A DNA stretch of 52,139 bases from positions 1 through 52,139 of IMG/VR virus record IMGVR_UViG_3300030419_007825; one strand, given 5' to 3'. The position numbers and the translations under genes are program-made. The notes under the pieces are model-generated. The model was given only the letters and a program-made list of their open reading frames with translations. It ran no database searches and had not been told where the DNA came from. Shown here in pieces: positions 1-7,952 of this stretch. How positions within the stretch are numbered: position 1 is the first letter of the stretch; each line of letters begins with the position of its first letter. The stretch is from a virus.

Positions 1-110
1 GCTTGACACATGCTGTTGAGAAGTTTAAGGACTTTGGGCTAGCATCGCATGTCACGCTCCTTAAGGGAGAGCGCTCTAGAGTTGCAACCTTTGCCGCACA
101 GAATTTGTGA
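1..110 (+). CDS. C-terminal end of a PhoH-like ATPase (partial, tentative)
   Basis: The 5' end of this gene lies outside the window. The only open reading without a stop here begins at base 3 and ends at a TGA at 108-110, giving about 35 residues. The tail contains a KGERS motif followed by a short alanine-rich helix ending in AAQNL. From memory, PhoH/YlaK-type ATPases of phages and bacteria end with a similar 'TLxKGERSxLAxxAA' sequence, and phoH-like genes are common in T4-like marine phages. No Walker motif is in view, so the assignment rests on a short tail. The next gene starts 8 bases after this stop, which suits one transcript. Confidence 0.45.
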   Translation, partial: LTHAVEKFKDFGLASHVTLLKGERSRVATFAAQNL

Positions 111-117
111 GATTAAA

Positions 118-363
118 ATGGAACTAGAAAATATGGAATTAGCCTCAACTTTGTCGGTTGAAACCCCTCTTAAACAGATGGTTGTTGATTACATCGGGGA
201 AAGGCTAGATCCCGAAGATGGCGACGTAACAGTTCAGATGGCCGTAGATGTGTTCGCTCTGGAATTCCCGGAGTTTCTGTTAGCAGTAGCCGAAGAAAAT
301 TTCCTTCGGGGCTATGAGCAGGCGTTAACTGATATGGCTGCTACCATGAATAAGCAAGAGTAA
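118..363 (+). CDS. Small acidic conserved-looking phage protein, 81 aa
   Basis: I do not recognise a function. The protein is short and acidic, with no membrane segment or cysteine pair. It is predicted mostly helical, with a segment FLRGYEQAL near the C-terminus that suggests an amphipathic helix. The reading frame is open further upstream to an ATG at 49, but that would overlap the preceding gene heavily and give an arginine-rich leader unlike the rest, so the ATG at 118 is preferred; the ATG at 133 is also possible. Its stop overlaps the ATG of the metalloprotease gene by one base, so the two are probably translationally coupled. Confidence 0.6.
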   Translation: MELENMELASTLSVETPLKQMVVDYIGERLDPEDGDVTVQMAVDVFALEFPEFLLAVAEENFLRGYEQALTDMAATMNKQE

Positions 364-983
364 TGGAATATTATATCTACAACGTTCCTTTATTCGTGGT
401 TGATAGGCCCGATGAAAGCGTGCACATTGGAGAGTTCTGTTCGGAAGTAGAGGATTACTTGGCGCCTGGTCTCTTAAGAGATGTAGAAGTTATCTATATT
501 GGCAACTTTAAAGAGTTGGGAGACAGAAATGCTATGTTCTCTAACGGAGGCATTTATATGACTTCTCTAGAGCCCACTACTTTTGATATGGTGGAGAATT
601 TTGTTCACGAGGTAGCTCACTCGCTTGAGCAGCGCTATGGACCACACATATATAGTGACGAGTTGATAACAGAATTTAAAGGCAAGCGAGAGCGACTCCG
701 TCATGCGCTGGAAGCAGAAGGTTTTTATATTAACCCGGCGCTTTATCAGTTTTCGGAGTATAATAGAAAATTTGATGACTTCTTGGCTAATACGGTAGGA
801 TACCCCACGCTGCTAACACTAACGATGGGCCTCTTTTGTTCTCCCTATGGAGCCACATCAATCCAAGAGTATTTTGCAAACGGATTTGAAAAATACTTTC
901 TTGATAACCCCCGGGCGGTGAGAGATATCTCTCCGACCCTGTACGAAAAGATTGAAGAAATAATTAATGACAACGAAACGTGA
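363..983 (+). CDS. Putative lethal-factor-like zinc metalloprotease (HExxH)
   Basis: The 206-residue protein carries a zincin signature, HEVAH at residues 82-86, where the two histidines would bind zinc and Glu83 would be the catalytic base. About 83 residues later comes QEYFANGFEKYF, whose Glu169 is well placed as the third zinc ligand. This 'EYFAxxFE' pattern followed by an asparagine-proline and a 'P-x-x-Y' tail is what I recall from the anthrax-lethal-factor-like (ATLF/M34) clan. No signal peptide or membrane segment is visible, so it probably acts in the cytoplasm or travels in the virion. The substrate is unknown; head or tail protein maturation and cleavage of a host protein are both possible. 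It overlaps the next gene by 17 bases. Confidence 0.6.
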   Translation: MEYYIYNVPLFVVDRPDESVHIGEFCSEVEDYLAPGLLRDVEVIYIGNFKELGDRNAMFSNGGIYMTSLEPTTFDMVENFVHEVAHSLEQRYGPHIYSDELITEFKGKRERLRHALEAEGFYINPALYQFSEYNRKFDDFLANTVGYPTLLTLTMGLFCSPYGATSIQEYFANGFEKYFLDNPRAVRDISPTLYEKIEEIINDNET

Positions 984-1749
984 ACATATATCGTATTCAG
1001 AACTAAAAGATTGGGCTCATTGCCCACACTATCACAAGAAAGCATGGGTGGAAAAGGTTGCTCCCTTTGAGGGCAACGAATATACTGCCTTCGGTAGTGC
1101 AATCCATGACGTCTGCGAGAAAAAACTCCTTAAGGAAGATATTAACGAGACAGAGGTATTCCAGATTGGATTCAATAAGCGGCTGCAGGAATTGGTTGAA
1201 AAAAATATAGAGGTAAATCCACAGAATGTTGAGCAGATGAAAACAGCTGGGCCCGCAATCCTAGCGGAAGTTGAAGATGCCTTGGAAGAATATTTTGGTG
1301 ACTATGAGGTTTTCTCGTCGGAGGAAATGTTATATGTTCCCATCGAGAATTTTAATATTTTCTTTAAAGGTTTTGTTGATGCCGTCGTTAAGGTAGGAGA
1401 CACCTATCATTTATTCGACTGGAAGACTTGCTCATGGGGATGGGATTCGCGCAAGAAAGCAGAAAAGCTCGTCACATATCAGCTTACACTGTATAAGCAT
1501 TTTTTCTGTTTGAAGCACAAAATCGACCCGACTAAGGTAGAAACACACTTTGCGCTTCTTAAAAGAACAGCCAAAAAAGACCGGGTAGAGATATTTAGAG
1601 TAACGAGCGGTCCGAGAAAAACGGAAAACGCGCTTAAACTTCTCTACCAAGCAATATACAATATAACCAAAAAGTTTGCCATTAAAAATCGGCTGAATTG
1701 CCACAAGCCGTATCCGTGCAAGCTGCTCAATACCGAACATTGTCGTTAG
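967..1749 (+). CDS. RecB/Cas4-like PD-(D/E)XK nuclease with probable Fe-S cluster
   Basis: The 260-residue protein shows the RecB-type nuclease core: GSAIH with His47, Asp138 in the FVDAVV strand, the D-x-K pair Asp151/Lys153 in LFDWKT, and a Q-x-x-x-Y motif at Gln172 and Tyr176. Cys19 near the N-terminus and Cys245, Cys251 and Cys259 near the C-terminus give the one-plus-three spacing that holds a 4Fe-4S cluster in Cas4, AddB and related exonucleases. It probably processes DNA ends in phage recombination or replication. There is no helicase domain and no nearby CRISPR array, so a Cas4 role in spacer acquisition is not supported. It overlaps the metalloprotease gene by 17 bases. Confidence 0.8.
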   Translation: MTTKREHISYSELKDWAHCPHYHKKAWVEKVAPFEGNEYTAFGSAIHDVCEKKLLKEDINETEVFQIGFNKRLQELVEKNIEVNPQNVEQMKTAGPAILAEVEDALEEYFGDYEVFSSEEMLYVPIENFNIFFKGFVDAVVKVGDTYHLFDWKTCSWGWDSRKKAEKLVTYQLTLYKHFFCLKHKIDPTKVETHFALLKRTAKKDRVEIFRVTSGPRKTENALKLLYQAIYNITKKFAIKNRLNCHKPYPCKLLNTEHCR

Positions 1750-1757
1750 GAGACAAA

Positions 1758-3008
1758 ATGTCAGATAAAATCAAGATCTTTACGATCAGTGACCATCCTC
1801 TATCGCCTTCTGGGGTGGGCACCCAAACAAAATATATCATTGAAGGTATGCTTAAGACTGGAAAGTATCAATTCATTAGCTTTGGCGGTGCCATGCAGCA
1901 CCCTAATCATCAGCCTCAGAAAACTGAACAGTGGGGAGAGGATTGGATTATTTGGCCGGTTGATGGTTACGGCAATCCGGATATGGTGAGAGCCATGATA
2001 AACCAGAATAAGCCTGATATTTTATGGTTTATGACAGATCCTCGTTTTTATGGTTGGTTGTGGCAGATTGAGAATGAGATTCGCGTTAACGTTCCCATGG
2101 TTTATTATCATGTGTGGGACAACTATCCCTATCCTACTTTTAACCGACCCTATTATCTGTCCAACGATCACATTGCTTGTATTTCTAAGTTGACTTATGA
2201 TATTGTACAAAACGTTGCGCCCGAAGTGGACTCTTCTTATATTCCACATGCGGTGGATGGGGATATTTTTAAGCCCTTAGACCCCAAAAAGAGTGCCGAA
2301 TTTAAGATTTCCAAGGGCTTGGGCAAGAAGTTTGTTTGTTTCTGGAATAGTCGAAACGCCCGGCGAAAACAATCAGGTACTCTTATCTGGTGGTTTAAGG
2401 AATTCTTGGATCGGGTGGGCCACGACAACGCATGCCTCATTATGCATACTGATACGAAAGATGTTCATGGTCAGGACTTAGAAGCAATAATTGCTGAACT
2501 GGGCCTAGTCAATGGCGAGGTATTGTTCTCCCGAGATAAATTAAGCGCTGCAGATCTTTCAGTTGTTTACAATATGGCCGACGTTACTCTTTGCATCTCT
2601 GATGCCGAGGGATTTGGTCTATCAACGTTGGAGTCTCTCTCCAGCGGAACGCCTATCATTGTTAATATGACCGGAGGCCTTCAGGATCAAGTGACGGATG
2701 GCGAGAATTGGTATGGGATTGGCATCGAGCCAAGCTCTAAGGCTATTATCGGCTCTCAACAGGTGCCTTATATTTATGAAGACCGCATGAGTAAGGACGA
2801 CTTCTTGGATGCTCTAGAAAAAATATATAACATGAGCACCAAAGAACGCCACGAATTAGGCCTTAAAGGGTCCGAATGGGCGCGCAATTTCTTTGGGTTT
2901 GACAAGTTCATCGAGCGATGGGATGAATTGTTTACTTCAATTCATGAAAACAAGGGTTCGTGGGAACATCGCGAAGGTTACACACCATATGAAGTGAGGG
3001 TATATTAA
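1758..3008 (+). CDS. GT-B glycosyltransferase (family GT4-like)
   Basis: This 416-residue protein has the two-domain layout of retaining GT-B transferases. The C-terminal half carries an E-x7-E motif in EGFGLSTLE (Glu284 to Glu292), followed by the 'SGTPII' strand that contacts the nucleotide of the sugar donor. The N-terminal half has an acceptor-side GVGTQT loop near residue 20. The ATG at 1758 is preferred over an in-frame ATG at 1698 because it has AGGAGA upstream with good spacing and avoids overlap with the nuclease gene. It opens the carbohydrate island and lies two bases from a second GT-B gene. Donor and acceptor cannot be told from sequence. Confidence 0.85.
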   Translation: MSDKIKIFTISDHPLSPSGVGTQTKYIIEGMLKTGKYQFISFGGAMQHPNHQPQKTEQWGEDWIIWPVDGYGNPDMVRAMINQNKPDILWFMTDPRFYGWLWQIENEIRVNVPMVYYHVWDNYPYPTFNRPYYLSNDHIACISKLTYDIVQNVAPEVDSSYIPHAVDGDIFKPLDPKKSAEFKISKGLGKKFVCFWNSRNARRKQSGTLIWWFKEFLDRVGHDNACLIMHTDTKDVHGQDLEAIIAELGLVNGEVLFSRDKLSAADLSVVYNMADVTLCISDAEGFGLSTLESLSSGTPIIVNMTGGLQDQVTDGENWYGIGIEPSSKAIIGSQQVPYIYEDRMSKDDFLDALEKIYNMSTKERHELGLKGSEWARNFFGFDKFIERWDELFTSIHENKGSWEHREGYTPYEVRVY

Positions 3009-3009
3009 G

Positions 3010-4263
3010 ATGAAAAAGATTTTGATAAAAGGACCGGTCTTGTCGCGCTCGGGCTATGGTGAGCAAGCGCGCTTTGCCCTAAGGGCTTTACGTAGTCGTG
3101 CGGACATATTTGACATTTATATTCTGAATATCCCATGGGGATCTACGGGGTGGTTGAGCGCAAGATCCGAAGAGACTGAGTTTATTAATTTTGCCATCAT
3201 GAAAACGGCTCAATATATCCAAGCTGGCGGCCGATTTGATATATCCCTACAGGTCACGGTACCCAATGAGTTTGAGAAAATAGCTCCTCTGAACATTGGA
3301 TACACGGCGGGCATTGAAACAAATAAGGTAGCCCCACAGTGGATTGAGAAAGGGAACGCGTCCGTCGATAAGATCATCGTTGTATCTAATCATGCTAAAA
3401 AGGTTTTTGAAGAAACCAAGTATTCCATTCAAAACAGCCAGACGGGCCAACTCATTGAAGACTGGGGACTGCAGGTCCCCGTTACGGCCGTCAACTATCC
3501 TGTGCGCCTATCGGATCCGGACCCATTAGATATCGAATTCACCACCGACAAGAACTTCCTGGTTGTTTCTCAATGGGGCCCTCGAAAGAATCTAGATAAT
3601 ACTATTAGATGGTTTGTGGAGGAGTTTCATGACGATGAGACGGTAGGGTTGGTATTGAAAACAAACACGGCTGCCGACTCTATCATGGACAGGGAGCACA
3701 CTGCTGCCCGGTTGCAATCTTTATTGGGCGCCCATCCTGATAGAAAATGCAAGGTTTATTTAGTTCACGGAGAAGTGACGCCTTCACATCTGACGTGGCT
3801 ATATCAACATCCCACCATGAAAGCGCTTATCAATATCGCACATGGGGAGGGATTTGGTTTACCCCTTTTTGAGGCGGCATACAACGGCCTTCCCTTGATT
3901 ACTGTTCCGTGGAGCGGTCAGATGGACTTTATTTGCAAGCCGAACAAAAAAGGGAAGAACTATCCTCGGGTTATTAAAGTTGATTTTAACATCGATAAGG
4001 TACAGAAATCAGCTGTTTGGAAGGGTGTGATCCAGGAAGACTCAATGTGGGCGCATGCAAAAGAAGGGTCCTATAAAGCAGGCCTCCGTGCAGCTATAGA
4101 TAAAGAGGGACATCACCGAAAAGAAGCCATAGCCCTCCAGAAACATATACTGGAGAATTTTACCGAGGAAGAGATGTATAAGCAGTTTGCTGAAAATGTT
4201 TATAATCCTTCGGAGGAGGAGATGGAGTGGCTAGCAGCCCTCTCTGAAATAGAGATATTATAA
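3010..4263 (+). CDS. GT-B glycosyltransferase (family GT4-like)
   Basis: The protein has 417 residues. Its N-terminus (ILIKGPVLSRSGYGEQAR) is the glycine-containing loop that binds the acceptor side in GT-B enzymes. The donor site is marked by HGEGFGLPLFEA, an E-x7-E motif with Glu280 and Glu288, followed by 'NGLPLITVPWSG'. It differs clearly from the preceding transferase apart from these motifs, so the two probably make different linkages. A GTGAGGG sequence upstream serves as ribosome binding site. The stop codon shares a base with the start of the next transferase gene, so three transferases in a row are likely translated together. Confidence 0.85.
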   Translation: MKKILIKGPVLSRSGYGEQARFALRALRSRADIFDIYILNIPWGSTGWLSARSEETEFINFAIMKTAQYIQAGGRFDISLQVTVPNEFEKIAPLNIGYTAGIETNKVAPQWIEKGNASVDKIIVVSNHAKKVFEETKYSIQNSQTGQLIEDWGLQVPVTAVNYPVRLSDPDPLDIEFTTDKNFLVVSQWGPRKNLDNTIRWFVEEFHDDETVGLVLKTNTAADSIMDREHTAARLQSLLGAHPDRKCKVYLVHGEVTPSHLTWLYQHPTMKALINIAHGEGFGLPLFEAAYNGLPLITVPWSGQMDFICKPNKKGKNYPRVIKVDFNIDKVQKSAVWKGVIQEDSMWAHAKEGSYKAGLRAAIDKEGHHRKEAIALQKHILENFTEEEMYKQFAENVYNPSEEEMEWLAALSEIEIL

Positions 4264-5114
4264 TGAAGGTTTTATTTGTTGCCGACCACTATCAGGAACA
4301 AATGAAATTTGGCGGAGGAGAAAACAACGATTCGGTTTTAATTCATCATCTCCGAAGTCATGACAATGTCGATATAACGTGCCTATACACTTCCACCACA
4401 ACTGTGGACCAAATGCGGGAGTACGATAAGGTCATTGTTGGAAACTTTATCTTTTTAAGCGAAGAAGCAAAACAATATTTGATCAACAATAAGAAATACT
4501 TGATCTATGAGCATGATCATAAATATGTAAAAACTAGAGATCCCTCAAAATTTGTAGACTTTATAGTTCCTTCCGATCAATTGGTTAATAGAGATTTTTA
4601 TGAAGGAAGTGATCAAGTAGTGGTTTTGAGCAAGATTTGCGAGGAAGTGTTAACAACGAATATTCCAGCCGCCAAGGTGCACAGTATTGGCTGCAGCTTA
4701 TGGACAAAGGACTTTTTTCATTTAGTTAAAAATTTAGAGTTATCTCCGAAGACGAGAGATGTGTGTATACTTCAAAGTCCCAATCCTACTAAAAATTATG
4801 CAGCCACTGTTAACTATTGCATTGCGAAGGGTCTGGATTATACCGCCATCTTTTCCCCAAGTCACACAAAGTTTCTAGAACAGATGGCATGCCATAAGAG
4901 ATTTTTATTTATGCCCACGGTACTAGAAACGTTTTCGCGTGTTTGCGCAGAAGCCAAAATGTTAGGACTTCAAATAATTACAAATCCAAAAATGATCGGG
5001 ATGTTTAGTGAAACATGTAGCAGCCTTTCTGGGTCTGAACTCCAATCGGCGCTATTAGAACGAAATGAAAGAGCCTTAAAATATTTTTCGGATTGGGTAT
5101 TATCCGATGGTTAG
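4263..5114 (+). CDS. GT-B-like glycosyltransferase, short form
   Basis: At 283 residues this is shorter than a typical GT4 enzyme. It starts with a Rossmann strand and a glycine-rich FGGGEN loop. The C-terminal half has 'ILQSPNPTKN', which resembles the 'R-x-x-P-x-K' donor-phosphate region, and ETFSRVCAE, an E-x7-E motif at Glu222 to Glu230. The middle part (YEHDHKYV, IVPSDQLV) resembles the hinge region of GT-B proteins. The substrate is unknown. The gene overlaps the RpiB-HldE fusion gene by 8 bases, tying the transferases to the sugar-activation genes. Confidence 0.7.
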   Translation: MKVLFVADHYQEQMKFGGGENNDSVLIHHLRSHDNVDITCLYTSTTTVDQMREYDKVIVGNFIFLSEEAKQYLINNKKYLIYEHDHKYVKTRDPSKFVDFIVPSDQLVNRDFYEGSDQVVVLSKICEEVLTTNIPAAKVHSIGCSLWTKDFFHLVKNLELSPKTRDVCILQSPNPTKNYAATVNYCIAKGLDYTAIFSPSHTKFLEQMACHKRFLFMPTVLETFSRVCAEAKMLGLQIITNPKMIGMFSETCSSLSGSELQSALLERNERALKYFSDWVLSDG

Positions 5115-5976
5115 AATAGGCTTGGCATCCGATCATAATGGCGTCGCACTAAAAAAGGAAATGGCGGAGTTTCTGCGTAAATTAGAAGATGTGTGTATTG
5201 TAGATTTGGGCCCCTTTGAAGAGGGTAAAAAAGTAGACTATGTTGATTATGCCAATCAATTGGCACAAATTTTATCTAATGGAGATGTTGATAAAGGCAT
5301 CTTAATATGTGGTACGGGCGTTGGCATGAGTATTGCTGCCAATCGGTTTGAGAAAGTCCGGGCTGCTCTTGTTCATAACATCCTCACCGCTCCAAAGTGC
5401 CGGGAACACAATGATGCCAATGTACTGTGCTTGGGAGCGTGGGTGGCAACGGCAGAGGAAAACTTTAAGATACTTGAGTCTTGGTTGGAGACGGATTTCG
5501 GCCATGGCCGACACGTCAAAAGGGTGGAGAAATTATCTACTTCCAAGCAAAAGATTGTTTTTACAAATGGTGTTTTTGATATTCTTCATGCTGGTCACAT
5601 CAATTTGCTAAATTTTGCTAAGTCCTTAGGGGATAAGCTGATTGTGGGCATCAATTCCGATGCAAGCGTTCGGTCAATTAAAGGGGAGAATCGCCCAGTG
5701 AATAAGGAGACTGATCGCAAGGCACTGCTGGAGGCCCTCGCTCCGGTGGATGAGGTGATAATTTTTGATGACGAAAAGGCCCACACTTTAGTACTCGAAG
5801 TCAGTCCATCTGTGCTCGTGAAGGGAGGGGAGTGGACAGCCGACGAGGTCCGCGCTCGCGATGGAATACCCCCAGAGGTGGAGATTAAAATTTACCCGAT
5901 TGTGGGGGACTATTCTACAACTGCTATTATTAAGAAAATTCATGAAAAAGATGATTGGAAAAAGCAAGGATCCTAA
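5107..5976 (+). CDS. Fusion: RpiB-type sugar-phosphate isomerase + HldE C-domain (RfaE2) nucleotidyltransferase
   Basis: Two complete enzyme domains share one 289-residue chain. Residues 1-143 are RpiB/LacAB-like: ASDHNG at 7-12, the catalytic-type Cys68 in ICGTGVGMSI, REHNDAN at 99-105 and the arginine-rich GRHVKRV at 134-140. Residues 149-280 match the nucleotidyltransferase that makes ADP-heptose (HldE C-domain, RfaE2): HAGH at 161-164, NSDASV at 183-188, VKGGEW at 238-243 and a STTAIIKKI tail. Bacterial ADP-heptose synthesis uses the SIS-family isomerase GmhA, not RpiB. The fusion suggests that here the RpiB domain makes the aldose phosphate that is later activated by the C-domain; this is inference. 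It overlaps the sugar-kinase gene. Confidence 0.9.
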   Translation: MVRIGLASDHNGVALKKEMAEFLRKLEDVCIVDLGPFEEGKKVDYVDYANQLAQILSNGDVDKGILICGTGVGMSIAANRFEKVRAALVHNILTAPKCREHNDANVLCLGAWVATAEENFKILESWLETDFGHGRHVKRVEKLSTSKQKIVFTNGVFDILHAGHINLLNFAKSLGDKLIVGINSDASVRSIKGENRPVNKETDRKALLEALAPVDEVIIFDDEKAHTLVLEVSPSVLVKGGEWTADEVRARDGIPPEVEIKIYPIVGDYSTTAIIKKIHEKDDWKKQGS

Positions 5977-6877
5977 AAGGGTTTTGGTGTTGGGAGATTC
6001 CATTTTAGACCATGATATTGTCTGCAATGCAATGGGTCTTTCTTTGGAGACGCCGACTTTAAAAGCCCGTCTTCATTCGGAGAGTTACAAATTCGGTGGC
6101 GCCGCCAACGTTGTTAATAATTTATTAGCTCTCGGATCTTTTGTAACTTACGTTACTCCTGTGGCTGCCGATAAATATGAGTCAAAGTACCATAAGTGGG
6201 AGCATCCTCGATTAGATCTGATCCCCCTTAGTTACCAGGGACAAAACATAGTAAAGTCTCGATATTGGATCAAGCGCGGTGAACACTCTTATAAGCACCT
6301 TCAAATTAACCAAGGAACCTTATTTGTCGACGTGGAAAAAGCGCTAAAGACGATTAGCGATATTGTAGTCGAGGGGATATATGATGCAATCATTTTAGTG
6401 GACTATCGAGGCGGCCTATTTTCCAGGAATGAAGTCAGTCGTAAGTTGGTAGAGGCGATATCATCTACTCATTCATGTGTTTATGCCGCATCGCAAGTGT
6501 CGGATAGGGAGAGTCAATACTCACTTTTTGAAGGGGTAGATGTTATTTGTTTGAATGAACAAGAAGCGCGCTCAGAGCTTGAAGATTTTAGTCCAATCCC
6601 CGAGGATATTTTGCGTCTTTCTCGGCATTTGGATACCAGAGTTTGTGTTACATTGGGATCGCATGGAAGCACTCTACATACTCGTATCGACACTGTTGAA
6701 AGTGCTGATGCCTATAGTGTGGCCGTTAAAGATACTTGCGGCGCCGGCGACAGTTTCCTCGCCGCCCTAGTGGCATCAGACGAGGATTTAGAGTTTAGCA
6801 ATAAGTGGGCCGCAGCATCGACACAACAGATAGGAACAAGTGTCCCTAACTTAGAAGAGGTGTTGGCATGGGAATAA
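5942..6877 (+). CDS. PfkB-family sugar kinase, HldE N-domain (RfaE1)-like
   Basis: About 311 residues, the usual length of the kinase half of HldE. The N-terminus has VLVLGDSILDHD, as in RfaE1, followed by GGAANVVNN, the sugar-binding loop. The C-terminal signature DTCGAGDSFLAAL carries the PfkB catalytic aspartate and the anion hole. In bacteria this enzyme phosphorylates D-glycero-D-manno-heptose-7-phosphate at C1. In E. coli the kinase and nucleotidyltransferase are one protein; here they are separate genes overlapping by about 35 bases. The in-frame ATGs at 5942 and 5951 are both possible; an open frame reaching to 5861 is rejected because it lacks family sequence. A close relative acting on another sugar phosphate cannot be excluded. 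Confidence 0.85.
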   Translation: MKKMIGKSKDPKRVLVLGDSILDHDIVCNAMGLSLETPTLKARLHSESYKFGGAANVVNNLLALGSFVTYVTPVAADKYESKYHKWEHPRLDLIPLSYQGQNIVKSRYWIKRGEHSYKHLQINQGTLFVDVEKALKTISDIVVEGIYDAIILVDYRGGLFSRNEVSRKLVEAISSTHSCVYAASQVSDRESQYSLFEGVDVICLNEQEARSELEDFSPIPEDILRLSRHLDTRVCVTLGSHGSTLHTRIDTVESADAYSVAVKDTCGAGDSFLAALVASDEDLEFSNKWAAASTQQIGTSVPNLEEVLAWE

Positions 6878-7548
6878 AAGACAGGGTTTTAGAGGCCAAT
6901 CAATGGATTGTAGATAAAGGCCTTGTTGAGCTAACATGGGGGAATGTGAGTGCGGTGGCGACCAATGGGGATTCGGTGGTTATTAAGCCATCGGGAGTTC
7001 AATTAGATACCACTACCAGAGATGACATGGCTGCCGTTGATTGGGATGGTAATCATCTTTCGGGACAAAAACCGTCGGTAGATACCCCATCTCATTTGGC
7101 TTTGTATAATAGCTTTCCTGAAATTGCTAGCATTGTTCACACGCATTCTAAGTATGCTACTATATTCGCCCAAGCGGGGCACCCAATTCCGTGCTTGGGG
7201 ACAACACATGCCGATTATTTTTATGGGGATGTTCCCTGTGTGCCCCACCCCCCCGAGAAGGAAGTCGAAAATGACTACGAGGAAAATACTGGCCGAATAA
7301 TAGGTGAATATTTTAGCGAGAATGAGTTAAACTGTTTGTATATTCCGGGATGTGTGGTAAAGGGACATGGAGTTTTTACATGGGGTCAAACGATAGAAGC
7401 CGCCTTGGAAAATGCATATGTGCTAGAGGTGGTAGCAGAAATGGCATATAAAACGTTGATGCTGGACCGCTATAGTTGCTTGGCTGATTTTGTTTTAGAA
7501 AAGCATTTCGGCCGCAAACATGGGGATACTAAATATTATGGCCAGTGA
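6868..7548 (+). CDS. araD: L-ribulose-5-phosphate 4-epimerase (AraD family)
   Basis: The 226-residue protein aligns by eye along its whole length with AraD. It has GNVSA at 25-29, KPSG at 40-43, the zinc-binding HTH at 91-93, the second zinc site in GHG at 167-168, Asp116 in THADYF matching the catalytic aspartate, and the characteristic C-terminal KHGDTKYYGQ. AraD interconverts L-ribulose-5-phosphate and D-xylulose-5-phosphate; the related UlaF and SgbE do the same reaction. The family also contains aldolases, but the YYGQ tail favours the epimerase. A GAGG ribosome binding site lies in the end of the kinase gene, which it overlaps by 10 bases. A run of seven C lies at 7248-7254. Confidence 0.88.
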   Translation: MGIKDRVLEANQWIVDKGLVELTWGNVSAVATNGDSVVIKPSGVQLDTTTRDDMAAVDWDGNHLSGQKPSVDTPSHLALYNSFPEIASIVHTHSKYATIFAQAGHPIPCLGTTHADYFYGDVPCVPHPPEKEVENDYEENTGRIIGEYFSENELNCLYIPGCVVKGHGVFTWGQTIEAALENAYVLEVVAEMAYKTLMLDRYSCLADFVLEKHFGRKHGDTKYYGQ

Positions 7549-7951
7549 AATTAAGTACGGACCGCAAGAGTTGCCTCCTATTGATAGCGTGGTGAAAGAG
7601 GTGCACAAATATTGGGGAGACATGAAGACCCTCTTTGAAAATGATCAATATTCTGTAAAGAGAATATTCATGAAAAAGGGAACCCAAAGTAGTTTAGAAT
7701 ACCATGTTAAAAAAGAGGAATCTTACTACATAGAATCCGGGAAGTTGAAAGTAGGTACTCGCATAGGCCGCGCCCGAAACACCTCTCTCGTGTTAAACCA
7801 AGGTGATGTATTTCATATTCCACTGGGATTTATGCATATGAGGATAGCCCTAGAGGATACGGTCATCATAGAGTTTTCTACTCTGGATGACGATGCTGAT
7901 TCTCACATAGTAGAGGACGGCAAAACTTATGTTCATAAGGAGGAAGAATAA
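7538..7951 (+). CDS. Cupin protein, phosphomannose-isomerase-C-terminal-like
   Basis: The 137-residue protein is a single cupin barrel. Motif 1 is seen as YHVKKEESYYIESG, with a histidine and glutamates as metal ligands, and motif 2 as GDVFHIPLGFMH, with a histidine near the end. The pattern resembles the C-terminal cupin of bifunctional mannose-1-phosphate guanylyltransferase/phosphomannose isomerase (type II). It may be a sugar or sugar-phosphate isomerase or epimerase in the same pathway as its neighbours, but single-domain cupins have many functions. The ATG at 7538 is preferred to 7520, because protein similar to the family begins there; it overlaps araD by 11 bases. Confidence 0.7.
   Translation: MASEIKYGPQELPPIDSVVKEVHKYWGDMKTLFENDQYSVKRIFMKKGTQSSLEYHVKKEESYYIESGKLKVGTRIGRARNTSLVLNQGDVFHIPLGFMHMRIALEDTVIIEFSTLDDDADSHIVEDGKTYVHKEEE
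7937..7943 (+). promoter_or_regulatory. Strong Shine-Dalgarno that fixes the transaldolase start
   Basis: AAGGAGG lies nine bases before the ATG at 7953. It settles the transaldolase start at 7953 rather than at the upstream in-frame codon at 7929, which would add residues not found in the family. It is among the strongest ribosome binding sites in the island and lies inside the end of the cupin gene. Confidence 0.75.
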
Positions 7952-7952
7952 G

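Noticed and set aside
967-1749. Cas4 as part of a CRISPR-Cas system
   Set aside because: No repeats, spacers, cas1 or cas2 are seen; a phage recombination nuclease is the simpler reading.
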